A stretch of DNA of 6,460 nt from Spirochaetales bacterium (GCA_012519125.1 JAAYQY010000165.1:1-6460); one strand, 5' to 3'; positions 1 to 6,168 are shown, counted from the stretch's first letter. Made by a program: numbers and translations. Notes: generated by a model not told the origin, from the sequence alone.

Positions 1-528
1 TGAACCGGCCGCCAGTGCGTCCAAACCATCGATGATGTTTATCGCATTCACAAAATAGAGGATGTACAGCAGGGCAAAGAGGTAGTAGGCAGGACCCAAC
101 GGCAGTGAGGCAAACCCAAGATCAAGGGTGGTGTCGATGAGGCCGTGCTGCTTGAGAATGATCAATAAAAGCAGTGCAGCTTGCACCTGAAGAGCCAGCT
201 TGAGCAACGAGGGCAGACCATCCCCATTGTAGGATGTCCGCTTGAGGTGGTCATCCAAAAAGCCAACCAAGGCAAAAAGCAAGAGGCCGAACACGGGATA
301 CAGGACCATCGGGGAGGCAAGCTCAGGATCGGCCAAGGAAACAAGAAAAGCTCCCATAACGAAGGCAATACCCCCAACAACCGGGGTGCCGGCCTTGGAT
401 GCGTGTACGCTTCTCAACTCAGGCTTGATCGCCACAGAACTCCTTCCCACCAATGACAAGAGGACCTTCGAGAGCACGAAGGTCAACAGAAGCGAGGCAA
501 AAAGGAGGATGGGCAACCTGCTAGGCAT
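1..528 (-). CDS. mraY: Phospho-N-acetylmuramoyl-pentapeptide transferase MraY, N-terminal half (runs off left edge)
   Basis: Integral membrane enzyme that moves phospho-MurNAc-pentapeptide from UDP onto undecaprenyl phosphate, making lipid I. Translating the minus strand from the ATG at 526-528 gives 176 open codons to the window edge, about half of the usual ~360 aa. Seen in the sequence: a hydrophobic N-terminal helix (residues 5-27), the cytoplasmic motif HASKAGTPVVGG (42-53), a second helix (50-66), a third (75-91) ending in the DD pair (D92/D93) of GFLDDHLK, and NAINIIDGLD (161-170) with D167 and D170, matching the polyprenyl-phosphate transferase signature. A strong Shine-Dalgarno (AAGGAGG, within 538-545) sits about 10 nt upstream. 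The start overlaps the murF stop by 8 bp (ATGCCTAG). The TPVVGG and IIDGLDALA versions depart from the commoner MraY forms TPTMGG and DGLDGLA. WecA/TagO-type relatives share parts of these motifs, but the position directly after murF strongly favours MraY. The C-terminal HHH motif lies outside the window. Confidence 0.93.
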   Translation of the reverse strand, partial: MPSRLPILLFASLLLTFVLSKVLLSLVGRSSVAIKPELRSVHASKAGTPVVGGIAFVMGAFLVSLADPELASPMVLYPVFGLLLFALVGFLDDHLKRTSYNGDGLPSLLKLALQVQAALLLLIILKQHGLIDTTLDLGFASLPLGPAYYLFALLYILYFVNAINIIDGLDALAAGS

Positions 529-1906
529 AGGATCGCGCCCTCCTTTGGAGGAAGGGTATCAGTCGTTCCATCCCAACTGACCGGGAAGCTTTCAACAGAT
601 AGAGATCCCCGGTTTTTGTCTGCTTTCCCACCTCATCTTCCAGATGGGTAAAGGATTTGGTGTAGGAGACCTCTCCGGTGAACCGGGAGCGCTTGAGACA
701 GAATGCTGCCTCTTCCATCTCCTCACCGTACAGATACGCTTTGCTGAAAGAACAAGAGGAGAGCGTATCCGCTACACTGCGATGCGCCTCAGCTGAGAGC
801 TGGCCAAGTTCCTTCATGGGTCCAAGCACCACTTTCTTTGCCCCACCCCAGGAGAGGGATGAGAGGTAACGAAGGATACTGGTGGTGGAATCAAGGCTTG
901 CATTGTAGGAGTCGTCGACGATGGTGACCCTGCTGTGATGGACAAACGAGCGCCCGTGCATCGGCTCAAAGCCTTCCAAGGCCTGGGCAATATCCATTGC
1001 ATCAGCACCCAGATACGCTCCTACCCTGATAGCTCCCACCACGTCTTCCAAAAGATGCTTTCCGACCGACCGAATTCTGAAGGTCTGACCACCATAGGAG
1101 AGCTGCCATCCTTCGAGGCCCAGATCCACAGCTTCGATGTCATTGGCGCTGTAACGGCCAAGGGAGACTGAGGCCTGCGCCTGGATCAGATCGAAATGCT
1201 TGCAGTCCCGGCTGACAAAGCCGGCTTTCAGTTCAGGATGGAAAATCTTTGCTTTCTCGCGGGCAATCGTCGTTTCACTGCCCATCTTCTCCAGATGGGA
1301 GATGCCTATGTTGGTCAACACAGCCACCGAAGGCTTAAGGATCGAAACCATCCGGTCCATCTCACCTACATGATCGATTCCCATCTCAAAGACACCATAC
1401 CTGCTCTCTCTTCCCAGTCCGAAAATACTCAAAGGGAGGCCGAATTCACTGTTGAGATTGCCAGGAGTCCTTGCGGTCGGTCCCAAGACGCTGGTGATGC
1501 GGGCAATCGCTTCCTTGGTAGTGCTTTTTCCGCAACTACCGGTGATACCCACCGTCTGCAAGCACGGGATGAGGTTCAGGTACGAGCGCGCCAAAGAGTG
1601 CAAGCTGGAAAGTACATCGTCGCAGCCCAATACTGCAATGGAAACTTCCCTAAGCGCTCGAGATACCTGTTCAAACGGCACAACCACAGCACTCGCTCCG
1701 TTGGCCTCAACCTGTGCAAGGAAAGAGATGGCGTCAACTTTCTCCCCTTTGAGGGCGAAAAAGAGAGAACCGGTAGTGCACTTCCTGCTGTCGATCTGCA
1801 CGTTGCTGATGCGCACAGCCCCACCTCGCATGCACCTTGCATTGCAAAGAGGGGCTATTTGGTGAGGATCAAATGCAAACTGGGCAATATTCTGATGTTC
1901 ACTCAT
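521..1906 (-). CDS. murF: UDP-N-acetylmuramoyl-tripeptide--D-alanyl-D-alanine ligase MurF
   Basis: Cytoplasmic ATP-dependent Mur ligase that adds D-Ala-D-Ala to UDP-MurNAc-tripeptide, the last soluble step before MraY. It is 461 aa, typical for the family. Seen: an N-terminal substrate domain with IDSRKCTTGSLFFALKG (about 38-54); the ATP loop GITGSCGKSTTKE (120-132); TPGNLNSEFGLPL (147-159); EMGIDHVGEMDRM (174-186); LTNIGISHLEKMGS (197-210); REKAKIF (216-222), where family members carry the modified lysine; HGR (317-319); the C-terminal-domain motif DDSYNAS (331-337); LGPMKELG (361-368); and KASRSVGMERLI (439-450). Several near-invariant positions differ from the usual forms: GSCGKST for GSNGKTT, GIDHVGE for GANHPGE, LGPM for LGDM, NAS for NAN. 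The core Lys and Ser/Thr of the P-loop remain, so activity is expected. The start ATG at 1904-1906 follows an AGGAG and overlaps the ftsL stop by 8 bp. No murE precedes it. Confidence 0.96.
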   Translation of the reverse strand: MSEHQNIAQFAFDPHQIAPLCNARCMRGGAVRISNVQIDSRKCTTGSLFFALKGEKVDAISFLAQVEANGASAVVVPFEQVSRALREVSIAVLGCDDVLSSLHSLARSYLNLIPCLQTVGITGSCGKSTTKEAIARITSVLGPTARTPGNLNSEFGLPLSIFGLGRESRYGVFEMGIDHVGEMDRMVSILKPSVAVLTNIGISHLEKMGSETTIAREKAKIFHPELKAGFVSRDCKHFDLIQAQASVSLGRYSANDIEAVDLGLEGWQLSYGGQTFRIRSVGKHLLEDVVGAIRVGAYLGADAMDIAQALEGFEPMHGRSFVHHSRVTIVDDSYNASLDSTTSILRYLSSLSWGGAKKVVLGPMKELGQLSAEAHRSVADTLSSCSFSKAYLYGEEMEEAAFCLKRSRFTGEVSYTKSFTHLEDEVGKQTKTGDLYLLKASRSVGMERLIPFLQRRARSYA

Positions 1907-2246
1907 GGACTCTCCTGGACAGCATGATCACCGCTTCCGCCCTGATCGGCTGGAAGGCGATGTCCTCTTTCCACGCACCCTCTACCAGTTGTTCCGGCAT
2001 GGAGAGCTTGGAAATTCCTGCCAACAGGACCTGCCTCTGCTCTTCCAATGCTTGACGGTTGTTCAGCAGGGTCTGGTACTCAATCTCAAGACTGCGGTTC
2101 ACCCCCCTCTGCCAGAGCGGGACAAACATGGCAGCCATGACACAGAGCAGCATCATCAGGACAACCATCTGTTCAATGCGCACGAAGCGGCGGCTTCGCT
2201 GAACGGGTCGTTGTTTGAGATCTGTCGTGTACCAATCGTTACCCAT
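1899..2246 (-). CDS. ftsL: FtsL-like cell division protein (small bitopic membrane protein)
   Basis: A 115-aa protein with the FtsL architecture: a basic cytoplasmic N-terminus (about 1-26, with RSRR at 17-20), one transmembrane helix (about 27-45, MVVLMMLLCVMAAMFVPLW), then a Gln/Glu/Leu-rich segment (about 50-80) that reads as a short coiled coil outside the membrane. FtsL proteins normally pair with FtsB/DivIC and FtsQ to recruit and activate FtsW-FtsI at the septum. Primary sequence is poorly conserved in this family, so the call rests on size, topology and position directly after rsmH. The ATG (2244-2246) is preceded by AAGGAG that overlaps the rsmH TAA stop. The gap from rsmH is 10 nt, and the 3' end overlaps murF by 8 bp. 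Its usual downstream neighbour ftsI is absent. An alternative would be another septum-formation-initiator-type protein, but that would play a similar role. Confidence 0.78.
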   Translation of the reverse strand: MGNDWYTTDLKQRPVQRSRRFVRIEQMVVLMMLLCVMAAMFVPLWQRGVNRSLEIEYQTLLNNRQALEEQRQVLLAGISKLSMPEQLVEGAWKEDIAFQPIRAEAVIMLSRRVHE

Positions 2247-2256
2247 ACCCCACTCC

Positions 2257-3147
2257 TTATCGCTTCTCGATAATCCTCAGCTTTGCACTTCTGCTTGCCG
2301 GATTCTCCTCCCGTTCTGTATCACTCGGAATCAAAGGTTTCTTGGTAAGGATCCGGATGGTCGGATTCTCACCCTCCCCCAATGCCTTGAACAACCATTT
2401 GACCTTGCGGTCCTCCAGGGAGTGAAAGCTGATCACAGCCATCCTCCCTCCACTCTTCAGAGCCTTGATAGCTCCCTTCAGCGCAGGTTCGATGCGATCC
2501 AGCTCCCGGTTCACCTCGATGCGAATTGCCTGGAAGCTCCTCGTCGCCGGATGGATGTGCCCATAGCGATACCCTGAGGGAACAGCCTTATAGATGATTG
2601 AAGCCAACTCTTCACTGGTGGTGATCTTTCCGGTCTTCCGTCGCTCAACGATTGCACGGGCAATCCTGCGTGAGTATCGCTCTTCCCCAAATTGGTAGAT
2701 GACATCAGCAAGCCGTTCTTCCTGATAGCCGTTGACCACATCAAGAGCACTGATCGGGGCCGTCTTGTCCAACCGCATGTCCAGCACCTCATCCTTGCGG
2801 AAGGAGAAGCCGCGTTCGCTCTCCTCATAGTGGTAGCTGGAAATGCCCAGATCAAAGAGTACCAGATCAAAGGAGTTCTCCTGGGCATCGGCAAAGAAAT
2901 CGTCAAACCAGATGTTCTTCGGTGTGAAACGATCAGCAAAACGTTCCATCCGCTGGATGGCCTTCTGTTGGATCGAGCTGTCCCGATCCAGGCCGATGAC
3001 ACGCAAGTTCGGATAGGTGGAGAGAAAAAGATGGGTGTGCCCACCCTCCCCACAGGTACAGTCGACCATGGTAGCCTCAGTGTCCTGAGGAGGTATCAGA
3101 TTCTCAAGGATCTCCTGTCTCATGACTGAGTAGTGGACATATTCCAT
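2257..3147 (-). CDS. rsmH: 16S rRNA (cytosine(1402)-N(4))-methyltransferase RsmH (MraW)
   Basis: SAM-dependent methyltransferase that N4-methylates C1402 of 16S rRNA at the ribosomal P site. It is 296 aa from the ATG at 3145-3147, close to the usual ~300. Family motifs in order: VHYSVM near the N-terminus; the SAM-binding VDCTCGEGGHT (about 28-38); IGLDRD (about 51-56); LFDLGISS (about 97-104) and ERGFSF (about 111-116); LDMRLD (about 122-127); FGEERYSRRIARAI (about 153-166); HPATRSFQAIRIEVNREL (about 199-216); FHSLEDRKVK (about 241-250); and the C-terminal NPASRSAKLR (about 282-291). A TTG one codon upstream (3148-3150) is also open, but the AGGGAGG at 3155-3161 lies 7 nt from the ATG and only 4 nt from the TTG, so ATG is preferred. 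The start shares one base with the mraZ stop (TGATG), implying coupled translation. Motifs are complete and the gene looks intact. Confidence 0.97.
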   Translation of the reverse strand: MEYVHYSVMRQEILENLIPPQDTEATMVDCTCGEGGHTHLFLSTYPNLRVIGLDRDSSIQQKAIQRMERFADRFTPKNIWFDDFFADAQENSFDLVLFDLGISSYHYEESERGFSFRKDEVLDMRLDKTAPISALDVVNGYQEERLADVIYQFGEERYSRRIARAIVERRKTGKITTSEELASIIYKAVPSGYRYGHIHPATRSFQAIRIEVNRELDRIEPALKGAIKALKSGGRMAVISFHSLEDRKVKWLFKALGEGENPTIRILTKKPLIPSDTEREENPASRSAKLRIIEKR

Positions 3148-3602
3148 CAAAGGTCCTCCCTGATCATCTCACTGAGAGATTGTGCAGCATCGAGGAACTC
3201 TCCCATGCTCTGCGAGAGGTAGCGCTCATACTCAGCTCTGTTCCACAATTCCAGATAGTTGCCGGTACCCAAAAGCACTGAATCTTCCTTGGCGGACAAG
3301 CCGACGCTCTCGCGAAGACTTTGGGGAATATTGATTCTTCCCACCTTGTCGAATTCGCAAAGCTGAGCCGGAGCTATCATGCCTCGCTGCAATATCCTGA
3401 GCTTCCGGTCAAACATGGAGCCCGGACCGCTGATGATGGTGTTCTTCAATTTCTCAAAATCGGAAGGGAGCATGAGCCAAAGGCAGGTTTCCAGACCTCG
3501 GGTCACATACAGAGCCTCCCCTTCGAGTGCCGAACGCAAACGGGAGGGGATAAGAATGCGACCCTTGTCGTCTATGGTGTTGTAAAACTCACCAGTCAAC
3601 AT
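3147..3602 (-). CDS. mraZ: Transcriptional regulator MraZ
   Basis: DNA-binding protein of the SpoVT-AbrB fold that is the first gene of dcw clusters and, in E. coli and Mycoplasma, controls its own operon. It is 151 aa, standard length. The two tandem half-domains are visible: the first with DDKGRILIPSRLR (11-23) and the second with FDKVGRINIPQSLRESVGL (84-102), each carrying the conserved D-x-x-GR-x-x-x-P core. The ATG at 3600-3602 follows AGGAG (3609-3613) with 6-nt spacing. The stop overlaps the rsmH start by one base. Four 10-bp-phased GTGGG-like repeats lie 36-75 bp upstream of its start and are the likely binding site, which suggests autoregulation of the whole dcw transcript. Gene looks intact and ordinary. 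Confidence 0.97.
   Translation of the reverse strand: MLTGEFYNTIDDKGRILIPSRLRSALEGEALYVTRGLETCLWLMLPSDFEKLKNTIISGPGSMFDRKLRILQRGMIAPAQLCEFDKVGRINIPQSLRESVGLSAKEDSVLLGTGNYLELWNRAEYERYLSQSMGEFLDAAQSLSEMIREDL
3155..3161 (-). promoter_or_regulatory. Ribosome binding site deciding the rsmH start
   Basis: AGGGAGG on the minus strand, inside the 3' end of mraZ. It is 7 nt from the ATG at 3147 but only 4 nt from the in-frame TTG at 3150, which supports the ATG as the rsmH start. Confidence 0.7.
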
Positions 3603-3637
3603 GCCACGCTCCTACCTTTTTGCAACATTTTTGGGAT

Positions 3638-3677
3638 TTTTTCCCACTTGTATCCAATAATGTACACTTCTTCCCAC
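3638..3677 (-). promoter_or_regulatory. Probable MraZ operator: four 10-bp-phased repeats
   Basis: Reading the minus strand from 3677 down, four successive 10-mers start with a G/T-T-G core: GTGGGAAGAA, GTGTACATTA, TTGGATACAA and GTGGGAAAAA. The outer two share GTGGGAA, and the inner two are degenerate copies in the same phase. MraZ sites in E. coli (TGGG repeated with a 5-nt spacer) and Mycoplasma (AAGTG-type 10-bp repeats) have the same 10-bp period and lie upstream of mraZ, as here. The array overlaps the proposed -10 element and spacer, so binding would occlude RNA polymerase. Sequence and position are seen; binding is inferred. Confidence 0.72.
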
Positions 3678-3687
3678 CGCAGCACAA
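3659..3687 (-). promoter_or_regulatory. Candidate sigma-70-type promoter of the dcw operon
   Basis: Minus strand: a weak -35 TTGTGC (3682-3687), 17-bp spacer, and -10 TACATT (3659-3664), matching consensus at 3/6 and 4/6 positions. Spacing is ideal, and the element lies in the only sizeable gap upstream of mraZ. It interleaves with the MraZ-type repeats, as expected for an autorepressed promoter. The match is modest, so the exact transcription start is uncertain. Confidence 0.4.
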
Positions 3688-3790
3688 CCGAACTTTCTCC
3701 CCTTTAGCCGGTACAATTACGAAAATCCTTCACTATCGCTTAACAGACGTAAACCAATATGAGCAGAAAGGAAGTTGTGTCCGGATAGAG

Positions 3791-3820
3791 AAAACCCCTC
3801 TCCTCTACTGAGGAAAGGGG
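3791..3820 (-). terminator. Intrinsic terminator of the DUF4912-GH57 transcript
   Basis: On the minus strand a stem CCCCTTTCCTC / GAGGAGAGGGG (11 positions, one mismatch) closes a 4-nt AGTA loop (3795-3820) and is followed at once by TTTT (3791-3794) and further pyrimidines. It lies 21 bp past the GH57 stop codon and upstream of the mraZ promoter region, so it separates the two transcription units. The + strand also has AAAA before the stem, but no T run follows it on that side, so it is directional for leftward transcription. Confidence 0.85.
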
Positions 3821-3841
3821 TCGATTTGGGTGACAGGATTG

Positions 3842-5437
3842 TTATCGGTTGGGATTGAAAATGTTGTAATCGATGTCGCTGAAAATGCTGTTGCGCTTCT
3901 CTGCCTTCACCAACCACTCGGTATTCACCGCATTCTTGCACATATTCCCGTAGACCACATTGAAATTCTTCAGATGGTCTTTCAAACGCTTTTCTGCATA
4001 CTCAGTGCTGCTCTTGTTGAAGAGAATGAAGGGCCAGTCACTCGCCATGGACAGAAGCACTTCCCTTGCAGCTTGGTTGAGGAATCTCTGCTTGAGGCTG
4101 ATCTGGTCGCTGAACCGCAGGCTCAACTCCTCCATCCTCTCGATTGCCTTGTGGATATGCCTGTAGGTCCAAGCATTCGCTCCATCCAGCCAGACTGCGC
4201 TGTAACCGCCTTGGCCCCACGAGGAGAATGCAGGCCGTGCAGTCTGCAAGGTGGAACCCTCCTTCGAAAGGAAAGCGGAGGGAGAGGTCAATGCCACCGT
4301 TTGTCCAGGTTCGGCAACAAGGCGGATGACCTGCTCAAGCCAATCGATTCCCTCAAACCACCAGTGACCGAACAGCTCGGCATCAAAACCAAGGGTAAAC
4401 AGCGGCTGGTTCTCCATGGAAGGGGCGAGGTCAGAACCCTTGCGTGTGAGGTTGTAGAGGAAGTTTCGGGCATGCTCACGAACTTTCGCTTGGGCAAGCT
4501 CACGGCGGTAGGGAATCTTCTGGTCAGTTTGCCCGGTGATCGCCCAATACTTGTAGCCGGTGAAGACACGAACCTCCGGCTCGTGGATGTACGGCTTGAT
4601 GTACTCCATCGGCAGGTCATAGCCGATGTCGCGATAGAATTCACGGTATACCCTGTCTGTCGGATAGCCACTGCTGTTGGACCAGACCAAACTGGTGCCT
4701 TGGAAATCACGGGGGAAGGCGGCAACACTGTTCGGACAGCGAACCGGACGGTAATCACCATACTGCACCTTGTCCTGGGAGAGGAGCATTGACTGGCTTG
4801 CAGTCTGGAACCAGTTGATGCCGTGGTACTTCAGATTCTCCTCAAGACCGGGATAATAGCCGCACTCTGGCAACCAGAAACCTTTGGGAAGGTGTCCGAA
4901 GGTGGTCAAAAAGGATTGCACACCCAGTTCAACCTGGGCATTGATGGCAGTGGGATACTCTTTGTAGAGTGGAAGATATGCGTGGGTTGCCGCTGTGGTG
5001 GCAAGCTCCAGATGACCGCTGGTTTCCAGTGCCTTGAAGGCATCAAGGATATTGTTGCGGTACAGATCCTGATAGTCGCTGAGATTCTGCTTCGCCTGGT
5101 CGAGATAGAACTGCGCCATCTCCAAGAACTCAGGCTGACTCTCACTGCAGCGCTGCACTTCTTTGTGGCCAAGTTCGATATGGCGTTCCAGATACTGCAA
5201 AAACCTCTCCTGAAGGATGGGGTCACTGAGCATGCAGCACAAGGTTGGGGAGAGACTGATGGTGAACTTGAAACTGATGCGCTCTGCTTTCAGCTTGTTG
5301 AACATCCTCAGCAGGGGAAGGTAGCTTTCGCTGATCGACTCAAACAACCAATCTTCTTCCAGAAATCTTGGATATTCAGGATGCCGGACAAACGGAAGAT
5401 GGGCATTCAGGATGAAGGCCACAGACGTATTGGACAT
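3842..5437 (-). CDS. Glycoside hydrolase family 57 1,4-alpha-glucan branching enzyme (DUF1957-type C-terminus)
   Basis: Cytoplasmic enzyme that cuts alpha-1,4-glucan chains and re-joins them as alpha-1,6 branches, for glycogen synthesis. It is 531 aa with no signal peptide, in the range of characterised GH57 branching enzymes. Conserved regions seen in order: FILNAHLPFVRHPEY (8-22); GHLELATTAATH (141-152); WLPECGYYPG (188-197), where E191 is the expected nucleophile; VYREFYRDIGYDLP (263-276), the flexible active-site loop; FDAELFGHWWFEG (351-363), where D352 is the expected acid/base; SSWGQGGYSAVWL (405-417); and the helical C-terminal QAAREVLLSMASDWPF (455-470), typical of the branching subgroup. 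The first His of the usual HAHLP motif is Asn here (N11). The ATG (5435-5437) shares a base with the preceding stop (TAATG), with AAGGGGG 7 nt upstream. The upstream DUF4912 gene is its operon partner. An alpha-amylase name (AmyC) is sometimes given to this subgroup, but the motifs favour branching. Confidence 0.9.
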   Translation of the reverse strand: MSNTSVAFILNAHLPFVRHPEYPRFLEEDWLFESISESYLPLLRMFNKLKAERISFKFTISLSPTLCCMLSDPILQERFLQYLERHIELGHKEVQRCSESQPEFLEMAQFYLDQAKQNLSDYQDLYRNNILDAFKALETSGHLELATTAATHAYLPLYKEYPTAINAQVELGVQSFLTTFGHLPKGFWLPECGYYPGLEENLKYHGINWFQTASQSMLLSQDKVQYGDYRPVRCPNSVAAFPRDFQGTSLVWSNSSGYPTDRVYREFYRDIGYDLPMEYIKPYIHEPEVRVFTGYKYWAITGQTDQKIPYRRELAQAKVREHARNFLYNLTRKGSDLAPSMENQPLFTLGFDAELFGHWWFEGIDWLEQVIRLVAEPGQTVALTSPSAFLSKEGSTLQTARPAFSSWGQGGYSAVWLDGANAWTYRHIHKAIERMEELSLRFSDQISLKQRFLNQAAREVLLSMASDWPFILFNKSSTEYAEKRLKDHLKNFNVVYGNMCKNAVNTEWLVKAEKRNSIFSDIDYNIFNPNR

Positions 5438-6168
5438 TACAGAACCCCCTTGCTCAAGGTCTGGGCGATCTCACGAAGCACTGCATTGTCTACAATCTCC
5501 CCTTCACGAGTCACCAGCGAAGAAAAGTGCATGGTAAACAGATCCCCGTCCATGGCCAGCTCATCAACATGCTCCTGCCAATACGAGGGAAACGTATCTA
5601 CACTCTTGCTCTGTGCGAGGGACATCTCATTGCCCTTCTTGTCACGCCAACACAGATCGACCACGTAGGAAGAACCGATGTTCGGCAGATTGATGTTCCA
5701 TTGGGTATCTTCCAAGGAGATGCTGATGTCAAACGTCCTCACCTCACCGGTAACCAGGTTGGTCTCCTGCACCCGCAAAAAGAGGCTGCTTTTCTCCTGC
5801 CCGTCCTCGCCGAAAATCATCAGATTTGAAGCTGGGGAGAGCGACCAGTAGGCAAAGGCCCACTGAGGATCACGCAGCAAGAGGTGAATGGAAGTATCGA
5901 GATACGATTCAGGAAGATCCTCAACACCGGGAAGCGCATTGATATGCTGCTTATTTCCGCGGAAGTCGGTCAGTGCGTTGCAGTATCGGTTTCGGTTGAT
6001 CTTTCCCTTCATTGCAGAAGGAAGCTCATCATCCTGTTCCCCAAAAGCCTCCTCGAGTGCATCGATGAGTTCTTCGCGGTCGAGAGACTGCCAGTTGCTC
6101 AGCCGTTCTTGCTGGGCAATGTACTGCAGCTCGGTAGTAGACAAGGAATCAATATTGATGAGAATCAT
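5437..6168 (-). CDS. DUF4912 domain protein
   Basis: A 243-aa soluble protein of unproven function. Residues about 8-40 (SLSTTELQYIAQQERLSNWQ, then a helix ending REELIDALEEAF) resemble the small helical Rho_N/SAP-like fold. A charged linker follows (about 43-85). Residues about 92-180 match the DUF4912 pattern: TSIHLLLRDPQWAFAYWSLS (92-111), LFLRVQETN (129-137) and YVVDLCWRD (168-176), which look like beta strands of a carbohydrate-binding-like sandwich. The C-terminal part is mixed helix and strand. No signal peptide or membrane segment is seen. The ATG (6166-6168) has GGGAG five nt upstream, and a good promoter lies further up. It is translationally coupled to the GH57 branching enzyme by TAATG. 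DUF4912 is known to accompany GH57 enzymes, so a role in binding or presenting alpha-glucan is a reasonable inference, not a demonstrated function. Confidence 0.8.
   Translation of the reverse strand: MILINIDSLSTTELQYIAQQERLSNWQSLDREELIDALEEAFGEQDDELPSAMKGKINRNRYCNALTDFRGNKQHINALPGVEDLPESYLDTSIHLLLRDPQWAFAYWSLSPASNLMIFGEDGQEKSSLFLRVQETNLVTGEVRTFDISISLEDTQWNINLPNIGSSYVVDLCWRDKKGNEMSLAQSKSVDTFPSYWQEHVDELAMDGDLFTMHFSSLVTREGEIVDNAVLREIAQTLSKGVL

Noticed and set aside
1196..1927. A 243-codon + strand open frame opposite murF
   Set aside because: Antisense to a well-supported murF, no family resemblance, no plausible promoter or coupling with any + strand gene.
2511..3053. A 180-codon minus-strand frame overlapping rsmH in another frame
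   Set aside because: Low-complexity Arg/Ser/Trp-rich composition typical of an out-of-frame shadow; the rsmH frame has all conserved motifs.
3688..3790. Small + strand frames and possible extra promoter elements in the gap between the GH57 terminator and the mraZ promoter
   Set aside because: The frames lack ribosome binding sites and domain resemblance, and -35/-10 candidates have poor spacing; nothing in this stretch can be supported.
3830..5668. Two long + strand open frames (3830-4792 and 4823-5668) covering the opposite strand of the GH57 and part of the DUF4912 gene
   Set aside because: They are antisense to genes with complete family motifs, their translations show no recognisable domain, and they arise from codon bias on the complementary strand.
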